A stretch of DNA of 64,000 nucleotides. Source: Hyperoplus lanceolatus (taxonomy: Eukaryota > Chordata > Actinopteri > Uranoscopiformes > Ammodytidae). The stretch lies in contig CM049395.1 in assembly GCA_026929865.2 (NCBI GenBank), positions 36,026,001 through 36,090,000 on the forward strand, given 5' to 3'. Shown here in pieces: positions 1 through 12,493 of this stretch; positions within the stretch are counted from its first letter, which is position 1; each line of letters begins with the position of its first letter. Position numbers and translations under genes: made by a program. The notes under the pieces are model-generated. The model worked only from the letters and a program-made list of their open reading frames with translations. It had not been told where the DNA came from and did no database searches.

Positions 1-174
1 CAGTTTTGCTAGTTTACACGACTATGCTGAAATTGCGATTTAAAATATTTCCCTCTGGAACCCAATTTCAAAAGTTTTTGTTTTCTTAAAACGCCATTGC
101 CATGTACATGAACGGCCAGAATGTAAAAATACTGTTGTGTATTATGTTGAAAATGTTGCCATGTAAACGGCCCC
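1..174. mobile_element. Fragment of a short non-autonomous DNA transposon
   Basis: The stretch carries GTTTACACGAC near its left side and ends in CATGTAAACGGCCCC. Read on the minus strand the right end begins GGGGCCGTTTACATGG, a form I associate with short TIR elements of teleosts. The two ends are roughly inverted copies of each other (GTTTACAYGRC core), but the match is poor. The left end may lie outside the window. No coding capacity. The superfamily is not assigned; a hAT-type element is one possibility. Confidence 0.5.
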
Positions 175-1135
175 TTATTATAGCTGGAACTAGAATAGTA
201 AAAACAAAGGCAATGTAACCTAGACGGCTGTGTTGTTTTCAACAAGACAACACACTTTAATTGTGTGGACATTTGGGTTTGGACGGCCCCTGCGCGGCTG
301 CATACTTATGTCAGAGCTAGACAGTGGTGTTTAATGTTTAATATAACTTAATTATGTGTGTTTGTAACCCCGGCGTATATTTGGGGATTCCATGGTAGCT
401 GTGATGAATTTGGGAGATAGTGCTAACAGCTTGTGCCTGCCAGATTGAGCCCTCTGATCCAGAGGGGAAGAAACACAGCCCATGGCTAAACAAATCCCCC
501 TTTGTTTTGGGGTGTGCTGAGTGATCTCCATTGAGAGGAGGGGATGGGTAAACACTGCTAGCTCTATAGAGCTACACATTGTAAACACACAGCGCTCATT
601 AACTATAATGAGATGTTATGAGGAACCCTTGAGCTCATTGTGTGGCTTCTACAGAAGAACCTGCCTGCTATTGTTGTTGTTGTTTATGCAAAGCAAATCA
701 TGGCTTTAGGTAGAGGGGAAGAAAACACTACATTCCACGCACAGTTTCCTCTCACTAATCATCAATGCCAAGGGAGGTGGTTCAGAAACACCTTGGCCTG
801 TGATTTTTATTTGTATTTTTGTTTTACTCTTACCTTTCATGCCCTGTGTTTGCCCTAGCCTTTCAAGTAATAGTCCCCTCCTTCTGCAGGCCTGCATGTT
901 TAACGTGTGTGTTACCATGTGTTTTCCATGGCCTATGGACACATGGTGTGGTCTTTAAAAAAGTGCAGGGCATCTCCTCCTCTCTTTAAAGCCTACATTT
1001 TTAATGAGGAAGACACTGATACCATGCTGGGTTACCATGACCTTTCTCTGGGTTTTCACCTACTGTGGCATTCCAGCCCAGCCCTGCCCTGCCCACCTAC
1101 CCACTCCATTAAAAAAACACTGTAGACTTGCTTTA

Positions 1136-1138
<3 letters not shown>
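175..1138. other. Non-repetitive non-coding DNA
   Basis: Nothing recognisable. Short open frames here have no familiar domain and no supporting splice or promoter signals. Confidence 0.5.

Positions 1139-1172
<34 letters not shown>
1139..1172. repeat. (CT)17 microsatellite
   Basis: Pure CT dinucleotide run. It is followed at 1187-1330 by a more CpG-rich unique segment with no recognisable gene. Confidence 0.98.
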
Positions 1173-1177
<5 letters not shown>

Positions 1178-1648
1178 TTATGCTTACAGCGCCGCCGCTC
1201 CGCCTACCCAGCATGCTCTCCTTCATGTGTCATTTAAGGCAGCAGCGGGGCCACCGCCATGCAGCACTGCTCCGCATTCTCAGCCTAATTACTAAAGTGC
1301 CATCGGATGCCGGCTAACGTTGCGGGGCTGGGTGGTAGTCTAACATGCATGGCTAGCGTGGTGTTCCTCTTTGACGACAATGAGTGGCTTCACCTTGGCT
1401 GTTAATTGCCCCCCGCTCGTGTCCCCTGCCGGATCCTCTCCTGCCTTTTTTCTTTTTCTTCTCTTTTTAGTCTCTCCCAGCTGATTGGGAGCGATCTGAA
1501 ACGGGCTGACAGTTGGCTGAGTCCTCCGCCACATGCAGCCTGACACCCCCTAATTAGATGCTCCTATATGGTGGTTTACATTAGACAAACATTTGTGCAG
1601 GCCATGGGAGATGCCAGCTTTTGTTTGGAGACTTACTTAGTACAGATA

Positions 1649-1667
1649 TACACACATGCACACACAC

Positions 1668-1760
<93 letters not shown>

Positions 1761-1808
1761 TATCGCTGGAGAAATGGGCGAGTTTGCTCATTTGTGCTTG
1801 TTTCCAGA

Positions 1809-1845
<37 letters not shown>
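1649..1845. repeat. (AC)n and (TG)n microsatellite pair
   Basis: An AC run, pure from 1670 to 1758 (about 44 units), is followed after a 54-base unique spacer by a TG run at 1813-1845. The opposite orientation of the two runs makes them an inverted pair able to fold on each other. Open frames across it are only repeat translations (His-Thr or Cys-Val). Confidence 0.97.
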
Positions 1846-1848
<3 letters not shown>

Positions 1849-2486
1849 GTGTCTGTCTGAACCATAGCACGGATTTGGATAACTGTGCAGATAATGAATT
1901 TTAAATCCTGTCCCAGGGATGGCACATTGGTAGTAAAAAACCCTTAAAGTTAATTTGCTTCCTGAGAATCATTAACATATTCCTAGTTATTGACATAAGG
2001 GGCTGTTGAGGAGCTTCACTGGCTGTTGTGCTTTTCGTGCCTACAGCTTGCCAGTAGCAGACTATGGATTCACATTCTAGGCTCTGCCCTTTTCTCTCTA
2101 CTCTCTGTAGAGATGATCACTGGATAAGCGTCCTGCGTACTATATGCTTAACACCGATGCAGACATATTTCCATCAAGCCTTTTAATTTCCAGAATAAAG
2201 GCCATCCGCCTTCACACCCCTTTCACCCCTATCAGCTCGGCGATCGCTGGCCCTTTCAAAGCCAACAAACCAGGTTTCAAATGACCTGTTCGGTCTGCGA
2301 CAAGATGTAGCTCATTTCCCTCACAGACCCACAGCAAGGTCACCAATCTGTTCCATTCATTCTGCGGGAGGAAGAAAAGAGAGGAGGGGAAGGGGAGGGA
2401 GCCACAGAACAAGGCCCTGTCCTCTGCCTGGAGGTCATTCCAAAAGCCAGTCATCATATTCAGCTGGATAAGGGAATTGGAGAGAT

Positions 2487-2488
<2 letters not shown>
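1846..2488. other. Non-repetitive non-coding DNA
   Basis: I see nothing recognisable in this stretch. Confidence 0.5.
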
Positions 2489-2559
<71 letters not shown>

Positions 2560-2811
2560 CGTGCGCATACGTGTGTGTGTGCGTGTGTCTGTGTAACTGT
2601 TTGTGTGTGTGTGTGTGTGTGTGTATGTGTGTCTGTGCACACCTGAATGAATACGTATACATACTGTATGGTATATATACAAATCTCCGCTAGTGGGTAT
2701 ATGTTTGTGTTTGTTATATCTAAGTTATTCAGTCCAAAAATATGTGCATGTATCTAAGTGTTGCAGTGTGTGTGTGTGTGTGTGTGCGTGCGTGTGTGTA
2801 TGTATGTGTGC
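2489..2811. repeat. Interrupted (GT)n microsatellites
   Basis: A GT run at 2489-2554 degrades into GTGC and GTCT variants, recovers at 2601-2624, and a second shorter run with GTGC/GTAT interruptions lies at 2766-2811. The interruptions indicate an old, decaying repeat. Confidence 0.95.
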
Positions 2812-3648
2812 GCCTTGTAGACCTGATGGAAAGGTAGTACATCATTACCATATCCCCACCGTTGGCTATTCTGGGGGATTTTCTATAATAAGAGAGCCTT
2901 TGTACTTTTGCCTGTCCTCTTGTGTGGCTGCTGGGCTTGTCAGCCTGATAGTTTAATCAGCCAACCTGTCATAACCAGTGCTGGAGTGGGACTTTGCCCT
3001 GTAAATGCAGATTTATATCTAAGTTACATCATTGAATTACATTTTCTGTCTAAATAGCAGAGAAAGCTGGTTGAGGGGATGTAATAAAGCTAATCTACAT
3101 ACAGCCCTGGGTGGATAATCACATCTAATAAGTGGGACTCACGCCCCTATTAGCAGGGAAACGATGGGGGGAGGACGGAGGACAATTCAAGGAGTCAGCT
3201 GTGCTTGCTAATTATCTCTTTGCAGTCCGGATGCCTGTGTGTGTTTGTGTGAGTGGTGCTGTTGTGTGACATGTGAGTGTGTGGGTTTAGATTCCAGGAC
3301 TTGTGCAGCAGGTCTACTTGCTCTGCAAACGCCTTGTGCTTTTGTCGGGGTGTTTCGAATGTGTGTTGATGTATCAGCTTGTATCAGAGGTAACATGCAT
3401 ATCCTATAGCACTGTGTACAACTTAGATAGCTTTTCCTTAAAATGGTCATGAGGAACTGGCCAGATTGTGTTGATTATAGTGGCCCCTTTGGACAAAAGT
3501 GGTAGTGTTTTACAACGACGGCGCCCGCTGTCCTAAAGATCTTTGCTAGCCCGTGCCTGCAGTACGTGCATTTGTTTAAGAAGTGAGTGAAAGTGGATGC
3601 ATTGCAATGAACTAAGGCATTTATATGTGACTGTAAGATTAATGATGT
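2812..3648. other. Non-repetitive non-coding DNA
   Basis: Mostly AT-rich unique sequence. I see no gene or repeat family that I recognise. Confidence 0.5.
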
Positions 3649-3650
3649 TA

Positions 3651-4740
3651 CAGTTTTTCTCAGTTGCTTTGGTGCTTTTCTCATATCAGAATGAAAATTC
3701 TCATAACTATTAGTTCAACCTCTGCAACATTTAGTCATTTGAGCACATCATAGTGGCAATTTCTCCTTCCTCTGATCAAATTGCACACGCTTTTGGACAT
3801 GTATCAGTTGCTTTCATACAATTATCTGCTGTTTTAAAACATTGTCATTTGCTTATGTCATGTCAGTCAAAATGAACTATACTTATGGATGCTGAATAGT
3901 CGTTCCCAATAAAACTAATAGTCTTCATTTCATTGCTTGAGTCATTACATACAAAATTGTTGAACTAGTTATCAAATTCTGTCAACATTACAGCAGAGTC
4001 ATGCAGAGGGTGGATTCACCACTCCATGAGATACTTTCCTTGCTGCATTGCAAGGGATAATATCCGTTGTGATGTAGATGAAAATATGTGGCCAGACAGA
4101 CAGGAACGTCTGGATGTGCCAGAATGATTTACCTATACATGTTCAGTTACAATATGTCCAGTTATATTGTTCACATTAGTGCACAGCTCTACCAAAAGGG
4201 TGTTTTTTTTATGTTTGTTCTAAATAAGTGACTGAAGTGTATTTTTCTTTTGCACAATGCTGTAGAATTGCAAAGAGCGTATACAGTAAAAATGTGAAAC
4301 ATACATATTCAGTGTCTTGTAATCACTTACTCCCCTAACTACAGCAATGTGTAACTTTACTGTAGTTTTCAAATGGCTGTACAAGTTGTGTATAGTGCTG
4401 TCTTGAGCATTTTCAGGTAGTGTCACTGAGATCTGACCTTTTTTTGCATTGGAACACACTGAGAGAATAAACTGTCATAATGAAAACATGACAAAGCCAT
4501 TTGACTATCTTGTTCATAAACGATGGTGTCAAGACTTCTCATTTTGATGACACTGGCAGTTTCATTGACATGAATATTTGCTTTTGAGGAATAGACTATC
4601 CATTTTGAGCAGGTGACGTACTTTTGCAGGTTATCCACTAGGTTTTGCAGTTTGCACTAATTGTTTTGAGAAATGCACTAACTGCTGTGCAAATGTTAAT
4701 AGTGATGTGAGAAAAGCACCAAAGTGACTGAGAAAAACTG
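3651..4740. mobile_element. Tc1/mariner-type non-autonomous transposon, both ends present
   Basis: Terminal inverted repeats of about 38 bases lie at 3651-3688 and 4703-4740. They differ at 3 positions and begin CAGTTTTTCTCAG. Each end is flanked by the dinucleotide TA (3649-3650 and 4741-4742), the target duplication of the Tc1/mariner superfamily. The 1090-bp length is close to that of an autonomous member, but no continuous transposase frame of useful length remains; the longest frames are under 80 codons. It is either a decayed autonomous copy or a long non-autonomous derivative. TIR identity of about 92 percent suggests moderate age. Confidence 0.88.
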
Positions 4741-4742
4741 TA

Positions 4743-5129
4743 ATTTGACGATGGTGCATATAGTATTATTTTCGCTGATGGTCTTGTTTTCTGTTACAAG
4801 TCATTTATGATCCTAATAGGAAAAACGAGACTGTTTCAACACATTATTTAAAGTTTCTATTAGTCACTTTAAAGAATCTTAAAATGCTGGATATAAGCAT
4901 TTGGTTAATGTTTTCATTCCTCCTAGTGGTAAAGATGGTAGCTTAGCATGTGTGGCCCCAGTAGGGATCCTACCCCTCGATAACAGAAGTGCACTTGAAT
5001 TACACACTTGTCAGCATGCTGCCCCGTGCTTGGCATAACAGCATTAGCTTTTTTCATGTAAAGCCATTCTCACAAACTCAGTTTCCCTGGCTTTTCCTCT
5101 GTGCCCTGACAGGAGTACTACAGAAGAGA

Positions 5130-5132
<3 letters not shown>
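4743..5132. other. Non-repetitive non-coding DNA
   Basis: Nothing recognisable between the transposon and the GA repeat. Confidence 0.5.

Positions 5133-5205
<73 letters not shown>
5133..5205. repeat. (GA)n microsatellite
   Basis: Nearly pure AG run of about 36 units, preceded by two GAGAA units that look like its degraded edge. Confidence 0.98.
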
Positions 5206-5207
<2 letters not shown>

Positions 5208-5395
5208 CCCTTTCAGTTTGAGGCTTTAGGGTTTTGTGTCCAAACCCTCTGTGGTTTGGCTAAATTATAAGCGTACATGCCTAATAGCTAGTCTATCCAC
5301 GGCCCTGCCAGAGGCTTGCATCCCTAGAATAAGCCCTGACACATTCAGAAAGATGCCATCTGTTTTGAATGATGGCATGGCCTGGTCACAGCATC

Positions 5396-5396
<1 letters not shown>

Positions 5397-5461
<65 letters not shown>
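5397..5461. repeat. (TG)n microsatellite
   Basis: Pure TG run of about 32 units. Confidence 0.98.
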
Positions 5462-5462
<1 letters not shown>

Positions 5463-5831
5463 CGGGTAGGAGGCCTTGAGGTGACAACCTACAACACCTC
5501 TCCTCTCCTTAATCTGCCTGTTCCTCTGACCCCCGGCGCTGCCCTGTGCTCAGGCCCCTCTGGGCACCATTATCCCCAAAACCAAGGCCCTGTGTCAGAC
5601 CGGACCCTGTAGCCATTTCTCTGCTAGCCTCACATCAAAGCAATGATTAGTGACAAATATTCAGGGATGATTTGCCAGAGATAGAGTCAGTCACTGTGAA
5701 CTAACATTCTTTTTTTTTGTCTAGATCCACAGAGGGAGTAAGAAACTAACATAGAGTGAACAGGCAGTCAGGCCCCTCTCAACTCCCCTAGGTGGAGCTG
5801 CTGAGAGTAGACCAAGATGCTCACCAACATC

Positions 5832-5834
<3 letters not shown>

Positions 5835-5922
<88 letters not shown>
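5835..5922. repeat. (AC)44 microsatellite
   Basis: Pure AC run of 44 units, opposite in orientation to the TG run at 5397. Confidence 0.98.
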
Positions 5923-5924
<2 letters not shown>

Positions 5925-5989
5925 CAATCAATACATTGGAGTAGACAATACATTCTTCTCTTTACACCAGTCATAAAACAGTTTCACCA

Positions 5990-6480
5990 ACACAGACAAA
6001 AGTGAATTTCTGAATGAAATTTTTATTTATTTTTTGTCGTCTGGATAAAGCAATTTGAACTTATATTAATAGAACCATAATATCATGCAACCTTTTCTGT
6101 GAAGTGATTAGATGCTTTATCTCCTTGACATTTGATTTACATTTGATATTGCACCTGCTTCGCTTTGAAACAGAATTATTCAGAGCCCCACGCTCACATC
6201 ATTTTACATTAATGAAAATATAATATGAAATTAATGAAGCATTAGCCATTCATGATTTCTCTCTCCCCCCCACACCTTACATATTAATACCACATTGAAC
6301 CACACTCAAAAGTTGACTTTGTAATTGCCGGACAAGTATTTCAAACATGATCTTCAGCTCATGCAGAAATAGACCCTCTTAATCACTGCTGCATTATATT
6401 CCTCATCAATTATTGACCGCTGTTTTAAATGAAAAGATTGTCCACCTCTTTTAGAGCCATTCTCTTGCATTTTGCCTCAT
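5990..6480. promoter_or_regulatory. Candidate conserved non-coding block
   Basis: AT-rich but complex sequence, free of simple repeats, with repeated ATTAATG-type homeodomain words (6210-6235) and no open frame. This is the texture of vertebrate developmental enhancers. The call is inferred from composition alone; conservation cannot be judged here. Confidence 0.3.
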
Positions 6481-6997
6481 CATGTGAGGAGAGACAGAGA
6501 GAAAGAGAAAGAGAGCTGGAACCGAAAACAACCAGCTATGACACTTAACACAGCCATGGTGCAGAACCTCAGTTTAAAATGACATGTTTGGGTGAAATCC
6601 ACAAAGACATGATCATCATCTCTCCCTAACTGTGCAATCTCGGGGCTCCCGTGTGGAGCACACTGCGAGACACTGGCTGTTGTTAGCCAAGCGGTTAAAT
6701 GGACTTTGTTTTACCCTGATTGAACTGTCTGCGTATAGCACGGTAAGCGGTATAAGGCCGCACAGCCCAGCCTAGCCTATTTAGAGGGTGGGGGTCAGTC
6801 TGAGCCTGTCTCGCTGTGTCGCCCGCACGCACCAAAGTATTACCTCCCCTAACTGGAGACTCCTGTTTCACCAGAGAGCTATCACATTTCATAACATGGG
6901 AAAAATAACACTTTAGCTGAGGGGGTCAGGTGGAGAAATGGCACCTCTAAATGAGGGTTAAGGCCATATCATTGTCTTCGGAGCCCACACAGCACAT

Positions 6998-7012
6998 CCC
7001 CCCCCCCCCCCC
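6998..7012. repeat. C15 homopolymer
   Basis: Fifteen consecutive C. The 6481-7190 interval around it is otherwise unique and holds no gene that I recognise. Confidence 0.97.
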
Positions 7013-7193
7013 TGCCTCCAATAATTCTGCTGACCTTCGGTGCCATGCGGCTGGTTCGACATGGAAGGGTGAGCTGCCGGGGAGACGATCCTTTTCACGC
7101 CGCCCCGTTCCCCTCAAAATGGCTTTTTCTTCTGCCAGACAATCATCTGATACGGAGGCTGAATGAAATCACAGATTACATAAGAAAGGTCCT

Positions 7194-7348
7194 TCTCTCT
7201 CTCTCTCTCTCTCTGCCGGCGATAAGGGGCTGCACCTGAAGTGACTGCTCTCATCTTCCTCTCCCTCATCTTTCTATATGGTTATCTGTTCTTTTCTCCC
7301 CTCTCCTCGTTCCGGTGCTCTCTCTCTCTCTCTCTTTCTCTCTTTCTA
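7194..7348. repeat. Two short (CT)n tracts
   Basis: CT runs at 7194-7214 and about 7317-7348 are separated by pyrimidine-rich unique sequence. Confidence 0.9.
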
Positions 7349-7349
7349 T

Positions 7350-8045
7350 TTTTGTATTATTTCTTTTAAAAACCCTGAGCTCTTGATTTAAAAATATGTC
7401 GATTGCGGTATAGGCAGAGCAGATTAATATGTAAATGTCCTGCAAGCTTTTTAATTATATAAGATTAACCGTAGTGTGGTGTAATACTTGAGTGAGATGG
7501 TGAATTTCACACAGTCTAATGTCAGTCACATTTCCGGTATGTCATTTTTCAGGTAATTTTTTCAGGTATGCAATGTTTGTCTCATACAACTTAATGTCTC
7601 CACTTTCATATTTTCCTCTTTCTTGTAATATAGGGACATCATCAGAGGAAATATTTCCCCACTGTGGCATAGGCGGAATTGAACTATAAGTATTAAATAA
7701 AGAATGATATCCATTATACATTTGAGGGATGAAAAATAATGCTTTATTTCCCTTGTGTACATGCACTATATATGAGAAGAGAGAGAGAGAGAACTCTTCT
7801 ATTGATCTCGAGGTTTCATTAGGTGAAAATGCCTCCCTCGGTGTACCACAGCAACTTTTCAAGCCCATTTGAGTCCGGGATAAAAACCTATGAGAGGGAC
7901 ACTCTGAGAATATATTCGCCCACCTTAGATATATTCTTCAAACAAGGCTCAGGGAATGTAAATGAAGAGAGCGTCTGTGATGGAGGGACTGTAATAGATT
8001 CAGAGGCATCGGCGGCAATGAGGGTTGCTAGACGGAGCTTAATCA
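7350..8045. promoter_or_regulatory. Candidate conserved non-coding block
   Basis: AT-rich unique sequence with TTAATTATAT, TTTAAAAATATG and AATATGTAAATG words. A minus-strand frame of 108 codons (7542-7868) crosses it, but it has no domain I recognise and no splice context, so I do not call it a gene. Regulatory function is inference from texture. Confidence 0.3.
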
Positions 8046-8089
8046 AACACGCACACGCACACACACACGCACACACATGCACACACACA
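8046..8089. repeat. Interrupted (CA)n microsatellite
   Basis: CA units broken by CG and TG variants. Confidence 0.93.
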
Positions 8090-8639
8090 GACGTTTAATA
8101 GTGTGAAATGTGGGGGTGTACAGATGGTAGGTGCCAAATGAGGCTCATCTCAATCTGCTTTGACTTTGAGTGCAACAGGAAGAGAGAAGAGCGCCACACT
8201 GTGGACCGGAGGGATATTGTGGGAAGTCGAGGAAATCGAAAAGCATTGATGAATTATGGTAATCTAATATATCCCATGATCATATCATTGTAAGAGTTCA
8301 TCAAACAATGTACACGAAGCAGTATTATTTGCTTCAGAGGCAGTGCTGAAAATGTAGCTTTAAACAAAAAAAAATCCCAACAGACACACATGCACTTTAC
8401 CATTGTCTTTGTTCCTCTCTCTCTGTCTCTGTCTCTGTAACAGCAGAGGCGGTGATGGGGCTGGAGGGTTGAGACTGAGGTTTAAATCAGTAATCAGTAA
8501 TTAAACTTGAACATGGACCTGATGGTTTTCCTCTGTGTCCTGGGGATCTACTCAGTAAAATTAAATATTTTAGTGCTGGGGGGTAAGGGAAGGGAGGGGG
8601 CATGTCACTAAATCCATCAGGAAATGGAAATGGGCTAAA

Positions 8640-9470
8640 AGCTTTTTGCATAGATTATCCAAATTGCAGTTTTGTCTTAACAGTTTTTTTTTCAATATTG
8701 TCTAGCTTTTAAATTAATGCTTATAATAATTATAATAATCTTTAAAGTGAAAATGAAAATAATACAATAGATTAGCATAGATTAAAACGTATTGGGGTGT
8801 ATAGGACCGAGGTCTCTCTGTGATCGCAGACTCGTGAAGAACGGATAAGAAAAATATTTGCAAGCAAAGGAAACATTTTTACAATGATGTTTTGGGGGCT
8901 GGGAGCACGAGTTGTTGCAGTGTTTTTGCTTGTTGTGATTAATCGGATATATTTACATCACAATCTTGAAAGACTTATTCATGCACCGAGGTTTCTGGTA
9001 TCAAGTGTTTGCAAGATAAGAGGAGGAAGCCAGGTCTTGTCAATGGGCTGTACTTATCTGGCGAAGAAGTGAGAGGCAGATTGCATTTCAATCCACATGT
9101 ATTATCTTAGACGCTTTGAGGTATTTTGTATAAGAGCAACTCGGCTACTTAAGAATGCTTTCAGTGTTCATCTGGGGATGCACTTCAGAAAGTTTTCTGA
9201 AAACAAACATCTGCATGGATTAAAAAATTAAAAGATTTATTGGGAGAAGTGACCTGAATATATAATCTACAAACAATACTTCCCGACAATTTCACTTATT
9301 TACTCGCAACAGTACAATCTGATTGGCCCCTATAAATACAAATGTGTAAACTACTTTACACAGCAATGGCAGCTGCTCAAGATGCACCCTGTCCCATAAA
9401 GCTCAAGGGTTCACTTTTTCTTCACTCTTTGTGTAAGGAAAATGTCTAAATCAGGCGTCGTTATCTTAAG
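8640..9470. promoter_or_regulatory. Candidate conserved non-coding block
   Basis: Long AT-rich complex sequence with several TAATTA-like and ATTAATGC words and no simple repeats. There is no gene in 8090-10113 that I can support. Enhancer function is inference only. Confidence 0.28.
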
Positions 9471-10116
9471 CAGCTCTTTCCTGATTTACTGAACGAGTTT
9501 GTGAAACTCTTTCCAACTTATTTAGTCTGATTTGTTTATCTCTGGGTAAAGGGGGTAATTTTTTCCCCCCGATAAGTATTCCCCTGTTGGAATCCTCTTT
9601 AATTCATTGGTTAAAAAAGCACAAAGGAATGCAGAAGGCTCTAATGCCGGGACAAACCCGGGCGACGGCAGAGTGCACATCCAAGACAATCCCAGTGCTA
9701 CCTGTGCCATGAAGATTAGACCATTGTGTGGGGGAAATGTTATCGTCTGCGTGCCAAGCGCCGACTGTGCACTGTAAAAGTCGCCAGTAAGGTGCTTAAG
9801 ATATGCAGTTTTGTCCCATGGATTTATTGATACTGTTACAGCGGGAAAAAAAGTAACCTGGTATCTTGGATATAGTCTTCACTAGAGCCCTATTGTGGTT
9901 TTTATGCTCGTATATATATTTTTACTCCTCCTCAGCAATGTTTGGGGACATTATCATACTGGGGCGAAGGCAGTGACACTGTTCGCTGGTTAAAGTTTAT
10001 CTGTATTCTACAGAGATCAGGAGCCTCAGCTCGGTGCTTTGCGAGTTGAGTGCTGCTGCCAGAGGAAGTGCAGGGATCAGGGAACCATGAACATCCCTCA
10101 GCCCCACAGCCGTTTA

Positions 10117-10556
10117 AGCCTGGTTTCCACTGAGCGGTAGAGTTTGGGTTGGTTCGGTATGGTACGGCACACCATTATTTGTTTCCACTGTCAAAAGTTG
10201 AGAAGGGTACCACAATAACCATACCATACATACTGGTGACATTTTCGTTTGGGAACCTAGTGGTCCAAATGGTTCCAAAGAGAGTGGTGCTACACACTGC
10301 AAGTGGGTTTTTAGAAAATTGTCTTTGTTTACTGATTCACTTTCTTCCTCTTTATTGAAATTTACTGGCAAACTACACTGTGTCCCACTGCTATGATTTC
10401 ACGATAGTTACGTAAACTGCTGCGGCTATCGTCATCAGAAATATACGCATCTACCAAGTAAAGGGTACTGTTGACAGTGGAAACGCAAGCCATATTTAGT
10501 GGTCTCCCTTACCAAACCAAACCGTACCAAAACAAACTGCTCTACTTAGCAAGGCT
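10117..10556. mobile_element. 440-bp TIR element, possibly PIF/Harbinger-type MITE
   Basis: The two ends are long imperfect inverted repeats of about 85-90 bases. Left starts AGCCTGGTTTCCACTGAGCGG; the right end reversed starts AGCCTTGCTAAGTAGAGC. Both contain a GGTTTGGT/GGTTCGGT-type motif and, further in, GTTTCCACTGTCAA. A TTA trinucleotide flanks both sides (10114-10116 and 10557-10559), fitting the 3-bp TWA target duplication of PIF/Harbinger. No coding capacity. The superfamily assignment rests on the TTA alone. Confidence 0.75.
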
Positions 10557-10559
10557 TTA

Positions 10560-11475
10560 GTCCCTGGAACTGCTATAGCTCCTCTGACTGCCACTATGCT
10601 GCCTCGATTGAGTCGTACCACTGTATATCCATATGAACTAACAGAAAATTCAGTTAAAAGACTTTGAACTCAGTATGTAAAAACACAACACACTAAAAAG
10701 TAATGGCTGGGGAGACCATGAAAAAGGATTATGATCATATAACAATAGTCGTATATCTCGAGCAGACCTTATTAAAAAGACAAACAACCATGTGAAACGA
10801 GCCTGGAGCCCCCCGAAGCCATCTGTAGACCATTGAGTGGACTCTGGACGCCTCGGCCCCCGAGGCGGCTGCGACCGGGTGAGAGCAATAAACAAATGAG
10901 TAGAATGGGAGTGGAGTGGCAGAACGTTGTGTATCAGAGCTCTGCTGTGTCGGCACTCTGATTTCGTTTGTGCTATTACATAATTAAATTTGGACTTGGA
11001 TCATGCTTTTTAAGAGATTATGTGAGCATATGTTGCTTGAACATGTGCCAGCCTGTGAAATGGGCCCCCTCTTTCATGAGCACTGTATTAGGTTTAGAGA
11101 GTTTATTGAAAATCAGAATTAGTTGGCTGCCAACAGTTAATGAATTGGTGTTATGATCTTAGTCCAGAGGATGCTAGCGTGTGCTATAAGTTAGACTTGA
11201 CGTCAGAATAAAAGAGAAAGGAGTCTGCAAAACAAAGATTGTAAATAAGACTTTTAGCTTTCTCCCCAGTAAAGAAATTTATATACTGCACTTTCAAATA
11301 TACTGGACAGTGTGTCGCACTAAATGTAATATTGTGTATGTTGTGTATAGTTTACTAGATGGGTGTTAAATCAAGTAGTTTCTATAATTTAATTTAAGTC
11401 ATAAATCACAGCATATACAGTCCCTGGCCACTGTATGAGGTAAACCTAGCAGTACTACCTTAATCCTGCAAAGAC
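10560..11475. other. Non-repetitive non-coding DNA
   Basis: Unique sequence between two transposons. Overlapping short frames at 10650-10956 have no recognisable domain. Confidence 0.5.
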
Positions 11476-11478
11476 TAA

Positions 11479-12485
11479 GGGTGTATTCACACATGCTGTG
11501 TTTAGTTCGGTTGAAACGAACTCAGGTGCACTTCCGCCTTCGGTACGCATCTTTCAGGCAGGTGTGAATACAGCAATCGCACTCGGGGGCGGACCAAACA
11601 AACGCTCCGAGACCCAGCTGAAGAGGTAGTCTCGGTGCGTTTCCAAATGCACTCTGCTGCAGTTCGTTTGTGGTGTGAATTTGTCCGGACTCGATACGAC
11701 CCAATTGCAGGAAGCACTGTGCCTTTTCTTTTTTAAGAAATTGCCGTCAGCTTCACATTATGGGAAAGTGTTGTTGTCGCCATTGTTAGGACGATAAGTT
11801 GTGATTGGACCGGGAGCCCAGAACATATTACATTTACATTACATTACAGAGGACGCGTAAAAATGCTGAATGTTTTCAGCAATCAGATGAAGGAGAGGGG
11901 AGCATCTCCCGCACAGTGTCAACAGGTTCACGCTGCGCAAGAAGTGTGTGTTTTTATTTTGCTTCCAATGTACGGGTCCGTCAGTACTATCCCCATGTCA
12001 GTTTGGAGCTGAACTGCGCCGAACTGACACCCAGCTGATACACAGCTTAATCAGCTGAGTGTTGGCAGCAGCCTATTCTTCTCGCGAGCAAAAATACATA
12101 AAAATGTTTCACATCATAGATTATAAGCCACATTACGCGGCATTGTCTTAGGGCTTCATATTATAACCATATGAAACAACAATAATTTGATGTTTTTCTT
12201 CTTTATTTATAGGCTAGATGAAGGCCTTTTTGTTATTTTTAACCCCATATTATATCAATGATATATTTCGCAGTTTTTACTTAGTGCTTCCTGTTCTCTC
12301 CACCCCAGAATGTCTGTCCAATGAATGAATGACCTCAGATCACGTGTGGTTTTGCTTCGTAATGCTGGTTCACTTACAAAACGGGCAATATGGAAGTGGA
12401 CCACACCAAACAAAAAAAATCGAAACTTTATTTGGTCTGGACCAAAGCAAGTGAACTAGCGGACTTTCCCTGTGTGAATACACCC
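11479..12485. mobile_element. 1007-bp TIR element flanked by TAA (PIF/Harbinger-like)
   Basis: Perfect 14-base terminal inverted repeats GGGTGTATTCACAC lie at 11479-11492 and 12472-12485. TAA flanks both ends (11476-11478 and 12486-12488), the 3-bp duplication typical of PIF/Harbinger. Near the ends are repeated GGACCAAA and GTTCGTTTG words in both orientations, a subterminal pattern common in non-autonomous elements. No transposase frame is present. Its right edge lies 8 bases from the Tc1 remnant at 12494, so it may have inserted into or next to that older element. Confidence 0.82.
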
Positions 12486-12493
12486 TAAAAAGG

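Noticed and set aside
1568-1904. Several overlapping frames of His-Thr or Cys-Val repeats, here and at other CA/GT tracts
   Set aside because: They are direct translations of dinucleotide repeats and not genes.
7542-7868. 108-codon minus-strand frame with ordinary composition
   Set aside because: Lies in AT-rich DNA. I recognise no family and see no flanking splice sites; a frame of this length is expected by chance in 64 kb.
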